This document shows, piece by piece, positions 1-10,292 of a stretch of 23,757 nt of DNA. Each line of letters starts with the position of its first letter. Positions within the stretch are counted from its first letter, which is position 1. Source of the stretch: Saccoglossus kowalevskii (lineage: Eukaryota > Hemichordata > Enteropneusta > Harrimaniidae). The notes under the pieces were generated by a model. That model saw only the letters and a program-made list of their open reading frames with translations, did no database searches and was not told the DNA's origin. The DNA is taken from assembly GCF_000003605.2 (NCBI RefSeq), contig NW_003130356.1, positions 222,506 to 246,262 on the forward strand, read 5' to 3'. Both the position numbers and the translations under genes were made by a program.

Positions 1-113
1 GGGACGAATCGACTTTGGGACGAATCAACTTGTGGGACGAATCGACTTGAGACGAATCGACCTGTGGGACGAATCGACTTGGGACGAATGTGATTTGGGA
101 CGAATCGACCGTC
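1..113. repeat. Minisatellite, about 15-17 bp unit, seven copies
   Basis: Seven head-to-tail copies of a unit built on GGGACGAATCGACTT are visible, with small variations such as one CAA for CGA and one unit reading CGAATGTG. The array touches base 1, so it probably continues outside the window. A single related unit occurs at 8074-8087. Nothing suggests that it is coding. Confidence 0.9.
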
Positions 114-913
114 CCCCCTGCATTCACAATCATAACTTCGATGTCCAATAAATCAAGTAGATTAATACAGAGACGAAAGGGGCTAATTGTTTAATGTTTT
201 GTTGTAAAATATGAATTCTAAACTTGCAACTTAATAATGATTCGTTTTTAACACGATTTTAAAAGTCCAATCACAGTCCCTGTGGTCCAACGTTCGATAA
301 TTACTTGGTTAGTACATATGCTATCGACACAACAAATGTTAATCCATTCCCTTCATTTTACAAATATTTATTGATTTCATTATTCTAACTGAAACTAGAA
401 GTTTCTATTGTGTAGATGGAATACATTATTTATTGGAACATTTCAAATGATGTAAATGAGCACACTGGCTTATAGATTGGCTGATTGGATTCATCTACCA
501 TTGGAATATGTTTTGCATATGTCCCTGTAAATTATGACCAATGACTGTAATCATTCAGTACAGTTGCACAAATCTAATGCATCCTAACTGATCTTTGCAG
601 TTAGTGTGTATGTATGTAGGCCTGTTTCACCATTTTCTCAAGAACTACTTAAGAAATTTCAATGAAACTTGGTGTACAGATGCTCAGGAACAATGCACAG
701 ACGCGATTAGTTCTTTGGTTTAAATTTGTTAACATTAATTTGCATAATTATTAGTTATTTTATATATCAAAACCTAATCTATGCTTTTCAATGACACTTG
801 TTGCATATATGCCATAGACAATGCACAGATCTATATTACCCTCAGCACACTGAAGTTTTTTTAGCTTTCTTTAATTTTTAGTTTATGTATTATACGTGTT
901 CATTCTGTTACAG
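114..913. other. Non-coding stretch, probably an intron of the gene ending at 982
   Basis: No convincing exon is seen. The stretch is AT-rich and ends in a pyrimidine-rich run followed by CAG at 911-913, which serves as the splice acceptor of the terminal exon at 914. It contains a dispersed-repeat-like segment at 625-840, described separately. Confidence 0.4.
625..840. repeat. Dispersed repeat with two related halves
   Basis: Two segments resemble each other, at about 657-703 and 785-832. Both contain TTTCAATGA(A/C)ACTTG near their start and ACAATGCACAGA near their end, with a period of roughly 130 bases. This looks like a relic of an interspersed element in the intron. The family is not identified, and I found no target-site duplication. 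Confidence 0.45.
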
Positions 914-982
914 AAACTTTGGAAGGACATAAAAGATGATTTTGAAAAAAATGACAATGGTGGAGGTGATGACGACGAATAA
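914..982 (+). CDS. C-terminal exon of an unidentified gene (acidic tail)
   Basis: A likely acceptor (CAG at 911-913 after a pyrimidine-rich run) is followed by 22 codons and TAA at 980-982. The peptide starts KLWKDIKDDFEKND and ends GGGDDDE, so it is a lysine- and aspartate-rich segment with a short acidic tail. A usable poly(A) signal lies about 350 bases downstream, which supports a real 3' end. I do not recognise the protein, and upstream exons must lie to the left of the window or be too short to see. The codon content and the match of stop, 3'UTR and poly(A) site are the evidence. The alternative is a chance ORF tail. Confidence 0.5.
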   Translation, partial: KLWKDIKDDFEKNDNGGGDDDE

Positions 983-1365
983 GCTGCATTTCCTGTAAAT
1001 CTGTTTGTGTGCCAGTGATTGGACCATTGTTAAGAACTTTAATAGAGGGTATCTTCACAGTACATTGATGGAAAGAAATGGATCAACATATCGTAAAAGA
1101 TAAAACAAGAAACATCATCAGCAATGTGCAAAGATTTCCAGTAGCTGACTAAATGGTGAAATCTCCAAACACCCAAGATGAATATTGCTGTATTGTTTTG
1201 TGTTCATTTCAGTCAACTATCATTGTATAATTTTCATTTCCCCCTACAAGATATCTTAGCTTGCATTAAAAAAAAACGTCCTTTTGAGCTTCTCACCTGG
1301 TTTGTGTATTTAAAATGACAAGTTTGTAAAGTTTAATAAATTTCTGAATTCAACTTAAAGTTGTA
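983..1365 (+). promoter_or_regulatory. 3'UTR and poly(A) site of the gene ending at 982
   Basis: AATAAA lies at 1335-1340 and is followed about 20 bases later by a T/G-rich run (1360-1381). This is the usual arrangement of a metazoan cleavage and polyadenylation site. Cleavage is expected near 1350-1365. The stretch between stop and signal has no long ORF. Confidence 0.55.
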
Positions 1366-3277
1366 TTTTTGTGTATGTGTACGAGTCTGACTGGACAGTA
1401 GAATTAGCATACGTATGACAGCAAGGCTTGAACTTCAAGTTGAGAGAACACCTATTTTCAAGACAAAATTTGCCTTTAGCGTATAGGAATAGTATTGGGG
1501 GGGAAATCAATATTTTTCAAAGGGCACAAAGTCTGTGAAGTTCAAGTCTGACAGTGAATTTCCAGGTACATGATTTTTTAAAGAGGCATTGTAAAACGCT
1601 GTCTCAATGTTTCGACTTTTGTTACCCCTTCAGTCAGGCAGCACTAAGCGAATGGAACAAGTTGCAAGAAATATTGTTCAACTTGTAACAAATGGTATCA
1701 AATTGTAGTAGTGGTAGAATAAGTGCTTATTGGACCATTTATTGGACGATGTTTCTATAGCCATAATTTTGTCTTGTCTGGATTGACACAAATTTGACAT
1801 GTACTAGTTTTGTAACTTGTATTTTTTCCCTATCATGTGCTAAGCACAAAAGGACAGGATGTGTGTTTTTAGAATTTTGTGAATGATCCTGATAGAGTTT
1901 AGTCTCACTCCAAGCCTGTATCACAACCAGTTTCCAATACATCTTTTATTAATATAAACAACTATTCTCAGATGTGCATTGATACATTTCTTGAGCTTCA
2001 ATGAGATCTTGGGACTATTATATGAAATATTTGATGGTTTGTATATGCAGGAAATGGTTGAACAGTAACAAATGGGAAGCGGAAATTAACAGAAAAATAC
2101 TAAAAACCACTAAATTTATGTTATTTTCATCAATTTTTGCAAATTCAAACCATAAAATATTTCATATGACAGTCCCAATTATGAATGATTTCAAATTACA
2201 ATTTTAATTTGTTAAGTTTGTACATAACTAAAAAATGCGATAACATTTTATTTTGACCCAATTTGACTGGGTGGTAACTTTTTGGGGCTTGAAAAACTAC
2301 ACGCATTTCTGGGTTGATTTCATTATAACACTGAATGCATTCACATGGCTAACATTTGGTGCCATGACTTATTTGTATTTATCGTTTAGTCAGAGTCTAA
2401 TAATAGTATAAGGTGGTGCACTGTCTGTAATTTTCAAAATTCATTGATAATATTATAACGTAAATAATCTATGTACATGTACAAAGATCAGAAGGAAAAG
2501 TTTACAGATCTACAGATCTCAAATCCTCATCTATTTCAAGTGAAGGCAGTAAATGCAGAAATCTGTTTTTTTGGAGGTTTTTTCGGTGCTAGTTGCAAGT
2601 GTATGTGCAAAACAGTCTTCCCAACCTATTAATACCACATGTTTGGAAGGTAGGACAAATTGTACCCGGATTTATACTGCTGAATGAACAGTTATCTCTG
2701 AGAATCAAACCCACAACCTCGCTGATATGAGGCGAGCACACAAAACACTGTACCATTGCTTACAGTTCTTTATTGTCCACTGGGGACTGTTCTGAGCATC
2801 CCTATCCAACCTAATATCACACATTTCACGATGTGGGAATACTAAGGGTGGTGGGCCTCAGTCAGCTGATTAGCCCAAACCTGCAGCCTTTTTGTGATGT
2901 GAGGTACATGGACTCGCTATTCAACGCTGTCACATGCAGGTGGGACAATCCCATTTAAAATGCACTTAAAAAATACAATTCGCCAGAAAAACAGTCATGA
3001 TTAGTCTATATGAAGCAAGATACGTGACCACATCGCAAGAGTACTATTGACGAGTGCTAGTCTGCAGTCTGATAAGTATACATCATCAAAAATAAATGAA
3101 TACACAACTCTTGAAGTAGGCTGAGTCGTTATTTACTTCCATAGTAACATCAAACTGACTGTCCATCTTGAAATGTTGACACCATCTAGTCCTGATAGTA
3201 CAGCTATTTTGTGCACACACAACAAAACAGATGATAATGCACGTGGTATTGTTTCTTTAAATAATCGTTGCTTTCAG
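1366..3277. other. Intergenic region between the 5' fragment and SLX1
   Basis: The region lies between two convergent 3' ends. Apart from a tRNA-derived SINE relic near 2698-2762, I see no gene. The two short ORFs here (near 1739-1942 and 2001-2207) have no recognisable motif and no splice context. Confidence 0.5.
2698..2762 (-). repeat. tRNA-derived SINE head (relic)
   Basis: Read on the minus strand, this segment looks like a tRNA. It has a degenerate A box (TGGTACAGTG), an anticodon-arm-like CTCGCCTCATATCAGCGAG, and a B box-like GGGTTTGATTC. The acceptor stem does not pair properly, so it is not a working tRNA. This pattern is usual for the head of tRNA-derived SINEs. The body may extend leftwards to about 2600 on the plus strand, but its limits are unclear. 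Confidence 0.5.
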
Positions 3278-3283
3278 TTTATT
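3278..3283 (-). promoter_or_regulatory. SLX1 poly(A) signal
   Basis: The plus strand reads TTTATT, which is AATAAA on the minus strand. It lies 107 bases downstream of the SLX1 stop codon, a sensible distance for a short 3'UTR. Confidence 0.55.
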
Positions 3284-3389
3284 AGCATATCCAAGATTAT
3301 CCATCACAGTCACTTAAATTTGAAGCTTCACTTCAACGCTCCATGAAGAATGTCAATCATTTGTCGATATTCTGGAGTGGAAGCAACTA

Positions 3390-3440
3390 TCAAACATTCA
3401 GCTCTGCCCAGTCACCATCTCCATCATCTTGTGAATCGCT
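3390..3440 (-). CDS. SLX1: SLX1 exon 5 (acidic C-terminus and stop)
   Basis: The acceptor TTTTTAG ends at 3441. The exon has 16 codons, [16 protein letters not shown], and then TGA at 3390-3392. The phase matches exon 4. The acidic tail with a Trp resembles the tail of vertebrate SLX1. Confidence 0.85.
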   Translation of the reverse strand, partial: SDSQDDGDGDWAELNV

Positions 3441-6400
3441 CTAAAAATCAATATAAATAAAAGCAAATAAGCATAACACTTACTATTATACATCTGTCAC
3501 AGTAATGCCATAGGTTACGGTACTGCACTGGGTATTTTCATCCTACCATATTAGGAAATACAAATTCCAAATATGGAACGATTACTCATGTAAGCGTCCT
3601 CTAACAATACATGGCAGCCCCCAGAGTTTGACTGTACCCCATACAAAGAAGTTCGCTCAATCTGTTTTAAACTTTTTGTATGTTGGCATTCCCATGATGT
3701 ATCCGAAAAGTATGCACTCAGACAGTACACGACCTCCGCTGCATGTCCGTCGATACTCCTGCTGTTCTGTCTTTGTGCATACTTCGAGGTATCCTCGTCA
3801 TAACCTCATATTATATTACACTTGCCTTATTGGGTGAGTTTTTAATTATGCAAGGTTTGGTTAAATATGTGATTTACCAAATTGTAAAAAAACACATAGA
3901 GCATAATGAAAAGCATTGGTTTAACACAAGATGCATGAGAAAATTATTTTTTCAGAATTACAGTAATAATTGCTGCCTGCAGCGAGTCGCTTGTGAACAT
4001 GTTTTATTGATGCTTAAAATATAATTGTATAGGCAATACAATGTAATCAGTGTATTTTTTTTTTTAAATTATGTTAATTGAGTTAATTTACATATACACA
4101 CAATGTACCTACATTGCTACTAACTAGAAACGCCAAAATACAGGTGCAAATTTATGCCACCACTCAATGTATCGTCACTCGATATTGCACAATTAACTCT
4201 ATATGTATATACTCACCTGTGTAATCTTTGCTGTATACCTGACAGTGATGGTGACTTATTCTTTATAAACACAAGATAGAATTTGTTCACCCACAAAGTT
4301 CTTATTTTCAACTTACCACTATGCTGCCATAGCAACCATGGCTTTTCCGTATCAAATCTCCCCACAGCACCATGTTTTTGCATTTGGGACATTTTCCCTC
4401 CACTGGAACCAGGTAATCTGTATGTTTAACAAATTTCTTGGCCAGGCACACTGTATGACATATAAGAGTACAGCCGGGATGCACACACTCTAAACTAGGG
4501 TCACCTTCCTGAAATCAAACAGTGCTACTGGTAAGTTTGCCCTCTAACAGGACTGGTTTTGGAGGGATCTTGAGTCAAAATGAAATCCCCCCCCCCCCCC
4601 ATAAAAGAGGTGTTCATAAAAAAACATCTAGATTATATGTAGCTGTATGAAGCTGATGTTTATAAAATATTATTTTTTTTTTACAATATTGCGTAATTTC
4701 AGTAAGATATTTCATATTTCATTTTTTTTCCCAATTTGTGAGAATCTGAAAAACCTGTTTCTCAACTTGTCTCTATTTAGTTTCAAGTCGTATTCAAGAT
4801 GGCTGCCCCCATATAATAAATATCGATAGATTAATCAAATTTATTTTGCTATCATGTATACGCCAGCTGACTGTGGTACAAATATACCGCACACTAAAAT
4901 ACTTGAATGTTAAAATGATGGAAAAACACCTAATGTTATATCACCAATACCTTACCTTTAATCTAACAACACAGACATCACATCTTTTACTAGCACTTCC
5001 TTGAGATAAGATTAAAATTTCATCTTCTTCATTCTGCACTTCCACATTACCACCTTTTTTCTTGATGGTGACACTTTTCACTGGCCCGTAAGCAATCGGC
5101 ATATGAGTAGGTGGCAGAAGACTTGGCTCAAAATCGATTTTGAAATCTTGCTTCAACCAGCGGATCGTGAGAGGCAAGCGGTTCCATGGGCCGACCCTTA
5201 ACATATTGGAGAGTATTCGAAAACAGAACTGGAACTGATTTTCTTTTTTCTGTTTGCCAGTTAGATGACAGAGTCTTCTAGATCTTTTCGGATGCTGCCA
5301 TGCCCATTCAAACTACAGAAATGTCATTGATAAGAAAAAAACAAATTAAAAACTTTTTTTTATTGCTTTTCCGTCTCATTCCGTGGCACAATATCTGAAA
5401 TACAGCTTTGTTATTAGACAGCAGCACCTACTTAGTCATTGACTTTTTTTTATATCTATTATTTGTTCATTGGGTTTTTGTTTTTATATTCAGTTTATAG
5501 TTTTTTGTTGGTGTTTCATTTTATTTTATTATATATTTCTGTTACTAACTTCAATTTAGTCCGTTTTTGGTTGTCTTCTAAACTACTAGTCATTGTAATT
5601 TGATTAATTTTTATCTGTAATTACCTTTAACCTCCTTCAGTAGGTTGTTATGAGTTAATAAAAATACTTCATACTACAATTGGTAAACAAGCATAATCAT
5701 TTTCAGGTAAACCTATTCATCAAATGACATTCGCGCAAACAGAGCACCTGACATATCATATATATTTATGTTTGATTGGGCAAGGGTATGACGATGACAC
5801 ATGTACTAATCAAGTTGGGAACGTAATCATATCATGTAACTTACTAGGACACCAACTTTGCACATTCAAAGACCCACTACTGTAAAATACTTTATTTTCA
5901 CTTAGAAATATTTTCACTATTTTTGCTGAAGGGATGATTCAGTGAAAATAAAATCCAGCGAATATACCTTTTTTCCTATATTTTACATTCAAATTGCCAA
6001 AAATCAGTGAAAATAAATTCCATACAAAACACCCAAAAAGTCTTTTCAGCGAAAATTAATTCCAACTAAAATAAAGTATTTTACAGTAGTTCAAAAAAAA
6101 GTATTCTTTTTCGCACAGATTCTTACTGTTTAGTAATCATTCGGGCCTGATATCTTTCATTTTGAACCGACAATGTAAGTTTTGATCTAAGTTACAAACA
6201 AGCTGCTTTCTGATTGGTTCGACTGTTGTCAGGTGTCAGGGTTGGGTAGCCAATCAGGTAGAATCTTATAAGAACTTCCATTGACTCAAGTCATCTGGAA
6301 TTCTGCTAAATTCAAACCGACTAACAATCAGAAAGTATTTTACTTTTCATTGTTCAGATTTGACCTACTTTAATACATTTGCATGGCTAATAAAATAAAA

Positions 6401-8462
6401 TGGCCACAGTAACTAGGAGATTATTGTAGAGGTCTCAGAGACCTCAGAAAGCACATATATCATTGGGATGATGCATTTTGGGTAATATATATAGTACAGA
6501 GATCGTTACTTACCCGCAGTGCTGATATGTTATTAGGAAAACCATGAATGATTAAAACCATCTCCCTAGTGGTTAAAACACAATGTTTATAATATTAGAA
6601 TTAGTTTTAAAGAACAGTAGTAAACAAATATTATTCCATTTTTTTTTAATTTGTAAACTGGCCATAATACTATTCAGTTATGATATATATTCACTTGATA
6701 CAATTATTCAGATTGCTGGAAATTTTAATTTATTATTTTAAATTAGATTTTGCATGGGGGGGGGGGATGAGATCTGCTCACCAACCTCACCTTTCTAGTG
6801 GGCGGGGACATGCTCCCCCTTAACAATTTTGAAATCTAGACCCTCTGAAACACTATTCCCTGCATTTTGAGGGGCAAATTTTTCTAACACAAAGGGTTTC
6901 AGCTTGATTTTGGAGGGGCGACGCCCCCTAACATTTTTTTCTGGTTGGTAACACCCCCCTCGAGCCACTTAAGCTTTTTCTAATGTAACTGTGACACCCC
7001 TTAGTGCAGACAAAAAAATTGCTCATGAATGCATAGTATTAATTAACTGCAGTGGCAGAATCGATTCACAGTCAATTCATCTCACAAATTGATTCATCAC
7101 AATTCACATTTATCCCAATACACTTTTGTCCCATTGCTTTTGGTTAGCCTTGCGAATTTGTGCTGGGTGACATCTTTAATATATACCGGTATTGGTAACA
7201 AGACAATCAAGCATATAAAATTCAATCGGAAAGCGCAACATGTGAGCTTACAACAATATTTACTGTGTTTCTCGATATTTGGAAATAAACAACTTTTACC
7301 ATGATTTTTTAGAATATTAATTAATGACACTACAATAAAAATAAATTGATTACACAACTGCACCATGGGTGGGTGCTGTATGATAAGAATACAGATCAAA
7401 AAAAAAGAAGTTTCAAAATTACAAACTAAGGGATATATATAAAATATAGATTTACAATTAGGTTTTATAAATTGTTGTTTTTTTTTGAGTATTTTGCAAG
7501 TGCAGTGCTACTATTTAATATGCAAATGAATATTAAATTTAAGTTATCTGTATTACACATTTTTAATTTACAATCTTTTAAAAGGATATTTCTTTCTTGA
7601 GTGAAGAAGCAACAGTCAAAGAAGAAATGTTCTTCATCTTCTACAGTACCTGTGTTTTTTACACAATCTGTTGTTTGTTGTTTTCTCCTGCCTAATTATA
7701 TTTCCAAATTATGGTCACTAAGTCGAAACTTACTGTAGTTACCATTCTTCTCAAATTGAAATCCTGAATTTCCCTTCAAATTCGCATTCCATTTTAAACA
7801 ATTTATACGTTTCCTGAATTTCCTTTTTTTGGCACATGACTAAGTTGCTGATTAATTAATTAATTACGCTATAATCCTGAAATACGAATAACTTGATTTG
7901 ACAATTGACAGATTAACGTATTGTTGTGAAGTGTGATACAATAAACGATTAAGTCTTCGGGTGCTGTCGTATACACGATGGGTGGCCGTCGGGGTGGCCG
8001 AGTATTACCGCTGGCCGAGTTCGTCGGTCGGACACCTACGTAGGGCGGAACAACAGACATGTACACGGGGCTAGGAACGAATCGACCGGCCACCGACAGA
8101 ATCAATGGAACCACAGTTACTCGTAACCGTGATGAAACCAAGTGAGGTCATTACTCGGAATCAGCTGACAGTATTGTTCATTTCGGAACATGTCTACTTC
8201 ATGCAACACGTGTAAATGTGGCTGGAAACTGCCTTTCATGGGAAGGTTACTTCAGTTACTGTCTACTTTGAGTTTAATTATGTACCCACCATGGTCCCTT
8301 TCCGCTGGTTCTACACGCTCCCCCAAACTTGCTGCCTTTATTGTGTTGTGTAATCCTCCTCCTAGGGTCCACGGTATAACCAATATACGTGCGGCCTTTA
8401 TACTTTGGATTCGTACAGTATAACAGGTAACATCCAAAAAACTTCTCGATTTCGACAACCAT
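3390..8462 (-). CDS. SLX1: SLX1 structure-specific endonuclease subunit (five exons, complete)
   Basis: The coding exons are 8290-8462, 6514-6565, 4956-5312, 4317-4508 and 3390-3440, joined by GT-AG introns. The total is 825 nt, or 274 residues, essentially the length of human SLX1A. Residues 8-60 form the GIY-YIG nuclease core: GCYLLYC (10-16), YIGYT (26-30), an Arg cluster at 34-36 and QHN (39-41). Glu77 in the FEWAWQHP motif is the expected metal-binding acidic residue. The C-terminus has a zinc-binding RING-like domain with cysteines or histidines at 186, 189, 202, 207, 212, 215, 234 and 237. It ends with an acidic tail that contains DWAEL. Members of the family are the catalytic partner of SLX4 and cut branched DNA such as Holliday junctions in the nucleus. 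All splice phases agree, and I see no frameshift or internal stop. The Met at 8462 is the natural start, just before the GIY-YIG domain. Confidence 0.95.
3481..3550. repeat. Dispersed repeat copy 1 (partner at 22692-22778)
   Basis: The segment starts with ATTATACATCTGTCAC, passes through a GTTAC-containing middle, and ends with GGGTATTTTCATCCTACCA. It is shared with the right end of the window and lies in SLX1 intron 4. The second copy has about 15 extra internal bases. Confidence 0.7.
4317..4508 (-). CDS. SLX1: SLX1 exon 4 (zinc-binding RING-like domain)
   Basis: The exon has 64 codons in phase 0, with acceptor TTTCAG and donor GTAAGT (4311-4316). It encodes [27 protein letters not shown] and LWGDLIRK, which are the family hallmarks of the SLX1 C-terminal domain. 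Confidence 0.95.
4956..5312 (-). CDS. SLX1: SLX1 exon 3 (end of nuclease domain and linker)
   Basis: The exon has 119 codons in phase 0 on both sides, with acceptor TTCTGTAG and donor GTAAGG. It begins [14 protein letters not shown], holding the catalytic Glu, and continues through the helical segment with [15 protein letters not shown]. It ends with the first zinc-ligand pair CDVC. Confidence 0.95.
5876..6090. mobile_element. Palindromic MITE, copy 1 (in SLX1 intron 2)
   Basis: The 215 bp element begins ACTACTGTAAAATACTTTAT and ends with the exact reverse complement. The perfect inverted repeat is 23 bp, and further symmetric GTGAAAATAAA motifs occur inside. It has no coding capacity. Two related but degenerate copies in opposite orientation lie at 8813-9024 and 12607-12749. 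This is a non-autonomous foldback element. I cannot name the superfamily, and no clear target-site duplication is visible. Confidence 0.85.
6514..6565 (-). CDS. SLX1: SLX1 exon 2 (52 nt micro-exon)
   Basis: The acceptor CTAG is at 6566-6569 and the donor GTAAGT at 6508-6513. The first base completes Trp58, then the exon encodes [17 protein letters not shown]. This matches the VHGFP...ALR stretch that links the two halves of the SLX1 nuclease domain. The exon is too short for an ORF search and was found from the expected protein continuity. Confidence 0.92.
6750..7010. repeat. G/C-run-rich interspersed repeat relic in SLX1 intron 1
   Basis: A G run at 6758-6766 is followed by alternating G-rich and C-rich words (GGGCGGGGACATGCTCCCCC, GGGGCGACGCCCCC, ACACCCCCCTC). 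The words can pair with each other as hairpins. It looks like a decayed interspersed repeat. No ORF was found. Confidence 0.4.
7870..8140. repeat. GC-rich element in SLX1 intron 1 with a minisatellite-like unit
   Basis: The segment is markedly richer in G and C than its surroundings and holds words such as GTGGCCGTCGGGGTGGCCGAG. It includes GGAACGAATCGACC at 8074-8087, which is close to the unit of the minisatellite at 1-113. A 90-codon minus-strand ORF crosses it but has no recognisable domain. I treat it as a repeat and not as a gene. Confidence 0.4.
8290..8462 (-). CDS. SLX1: SLX1 exon 1 (GIY-YIG core)
   Basis: This exon has 57 full codons plus two bases and starts [16 protein letters not shown]. 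It carries the GIY (GCY) and YIG motifs and the RTSGKGPW end typical of SLX1. The donor GTGGGT is at 8284-8289 and splits a Trp codon, which the first base of exon 2 completes. Confidence 0.93.
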
Positions 8463-8524
8463 TGTTTTTACAGCTGATCTTTTTCAAATAGTCAAATAGT
8501 TACCAGTGTCACCGAGGAGGGCGC

Positions 8525-8531
8525 ACTTCCG
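8525..8531 (-). promoter_or_regulatory. ETS/GABP-like promoter motif upstream of SLX1
   Basis: The minus strand reads CGGAAGT about 63 bases upstream of the SLX1 ATG, in a GC-rich patch. ETS-family sites at this distance are common in housekeeping promoters. There is no TATA box in a suitable place. This is an inference from motif and position only. Confidence 0.35.
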
Positions 8532-8812
8532 AACTGAAACAATAATTTAAAAAGAGTCATTTTAGCTAGTTTAGCTAATCTGTAATTTCGCTAATTCAAG
8601 TTGTAGCTAATTTAAAATAAAGGATTTTATATGTTAGCACTTCAGCTAAATTAAGTTTCTGTTAATGTGTACATTGAGCCAAATTCAATAAAATGGCTGT
8701 AAAATATCAACCCCTTCGAACGTTGAGGATTATATCAACCATCAGTAGAAAACAAACTGACTCGGAACCCCGGCTGAAAACTGAATCAACCCGACTCTGT
8801 TCACAATCATAA

Positions 8813-9024
8813 TACTGTAAACTACTTTAATTTTAGGTGGAATTATTTTTTGCTGAAAATGCTTTAGGGTGTTTTGTGTGGAGTTTATTTTTACTGATTT
8901 TTGATGAGTTGAATATCACGCAAAAAGTTATATTTGCTGGCTTTTATTTTCACTGAATCGCCCCTTAAATAAATAGAATAATCGAAAATAAATGACAAGC
9001 GAAAATAAAATATTTAATAGTAAT
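8813..9024. mobile_element. MITE copy 2 (degenerate)
   Basis: It is related to the reverse complement of 5876-6090. It begins TACTGTAAACTACTTTAATT and shares GGGTGTTTTGT, TTTTTACTGATTTTTG and the AAGCGAAAATAAAATATTT end. The terminal repeats are no longer perfect. Confidence 0.75.
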
Positions 9025-9220
9025 TTGCAACCATGTTGGACATTTTGGGGCAAATTGGTAACCTTAACGGGGTTCCTGGATCTATTAATGATGAACACAC
9101 AACCTGAACCCCAATTGTTCAGGACAAAAATAGTACAAGGTCGCCGGGGGTTTGCGGATGGCATATACCAACGACTAAATTGAATATACAAAATTCGATC
9201 TTTTACCAAAAAAGAATAAC

Positions 9221-9231
9221 AAAAAATAAAA
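9221..9231 (-). terminator. RNA polymerase III terminator of tRNA-Val
   Basis: On the minus strand a TTTT and then a TTTTTT run start four bases after the tRNA 3' end. Confidence 0.7.
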
Positions 9232-9234
9232 TAT

Positions 9235-9307
9235 TGTTTCCGCCCGGGCTCGAACCGGGGACCTTTCGCGTGTTAGGCGAACGTGATAACCGCTACACTA
9301 CGGAAAC
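9235..9307 (-). tRNA. tRNA-Val (anticodon AAC), intact
   Basis: The 73 nt tRNA folds fully: a 7 bp acceptor stem (GTTTCCG with CGGAAAC), the D arm, a 5 bp anticodon stem TTCGC/GCGAA around CTAACAC, and a 5 bp T stem with TTCGAGC loop. The anticodon AAC is at 9272-9274, on the minus strand. There is no intron and no encoded CCA, as usual in eukaryotes. It is nearly identical to the vertebrate tRNA-Val(AAC) as I know it. T runs follow at once on the minus strand, so transcription by RNA polymerase III should end correctly. Confidence 0.93.
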
Positions 9308-9450
9308 CGCATGCGCACTTTTAAGATTGGCGCGTTTTAATACACGTAGAATCATAATTCCTACGGCTTTTTTGTTTTATTTTGTTTTCAGACTTTTTTT
9401 TATTTTTTATTTATGTGTGATTATTTTTTTGTAGTACAAATATCACGTCA

Positions 9451-10292
9451 AATACCACAATTGTTTTCCCGTTTTATATATTACTATGCCACATGATAGT
9501 TGCTACAAATACGTGGAGATTGAATAAAGATTCAGCCTTCTTTGTTAAGAACGTAACTTTTCTACGATGAAGATGACATTATCACTTTGCTAGAATTTTC
9601 ATGTGTTTTAACGACTTCTATATTTAACATATATTTGTAGTGGTCGAACCAATATCAGCGAATGTATCGTTCATGTAGTCAGATGTATTACATGGAAACT
9701 AATCATGGCGAAATATTTTGTAAGGAGAATACATCCATATCTCGAGTGTGTATAAAATAGGTAATATATATTATATTACACTAACATCCTTTATGTGAAT
9801 GAAATTAACATACATTTTTGAAAGTGAGTTGTCATTTTAGAATTATGCAATTGAAGAGTTAACTTTTATAGAACTTGTCTAGACATTTGTTTAGTGTCAC
9901 ACAACCTCATAGTAGTATTATAGTCCAAAATACAGTCATGGTTAGATTTGACATAATCGTATGATCGGGAATTCAGTTAGATCCATATCTAGAATGTTTC
10001 AGTCATTTGAGAGCAGTTGGGGAAATCACTTAAGTGTGGTGGTTGTCGCGCCGCGCGTGTGCAACATTTGTGTTGATAAACAATGATTTCTGTACAATCC
10101 AATGCACTCTTCTAATTCGAATCAGGATCACGAGTTTTGACCTGGGCGCAACGTGCACTAATTACCGCCAGTGACTCCTTCAATACCTTCCAATCACAAA
10201 AGAAATTACCTAGTTAAAGCTTAGCAACGTCTCAGTTTGTAGTGACACGACCAGTGATAGCTAGAGCAACTAAACAAGAAGTTATTTATAGG
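9451..10292. other. Intergenic, no gene seen
   Basis: The stretch is AT-rich apart from a short CpG-rich word (GTCGCGCCGCGCGTG, near 10047). I see no ORF, splice pattern or RNA structure that I can defend. Confidence 0.4.

Larger units (their letters stand above)
8537..9450. repeat. Segmental duplication copy A (carries tRNA-Val and a MITE)
   Basis: About 900 bp match 12342-13229 in the same orientation with moderate divergence. Shared landmarks include the GCTAATTCAAGTTGTAGC block, TCGGAACCCC, the MITE, the AACGGGGTTCCTGGATCT block, the tRNA and a T-rich tail. The left edge lies only about 75 bases upstream of the SLX1 ATG. Similarity is weakest just to the right of the tRNA, upstream of it in its own orientation. 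Confidence 0.85.

Noticed and set aside
7869-8141. 90-codon minus-strand ORF in SLX1 intron 1 as a gene
   Set aside because: It has no domain, lies in a GC-rich repeat-like segment and is inside a well-supported intron.
8190-8423. Plus-strand 77-codon ORF
   Set aside because: It is the antisense shadow of SLX1 exon 1.
9180-9434. Plus-strand ORF with FPPGLEPGTFRVLGERDNRY, also at 12845-13051
   Set aside because: It is the antisense reading of the tRNA-Val genes, which explains why it appears twice.
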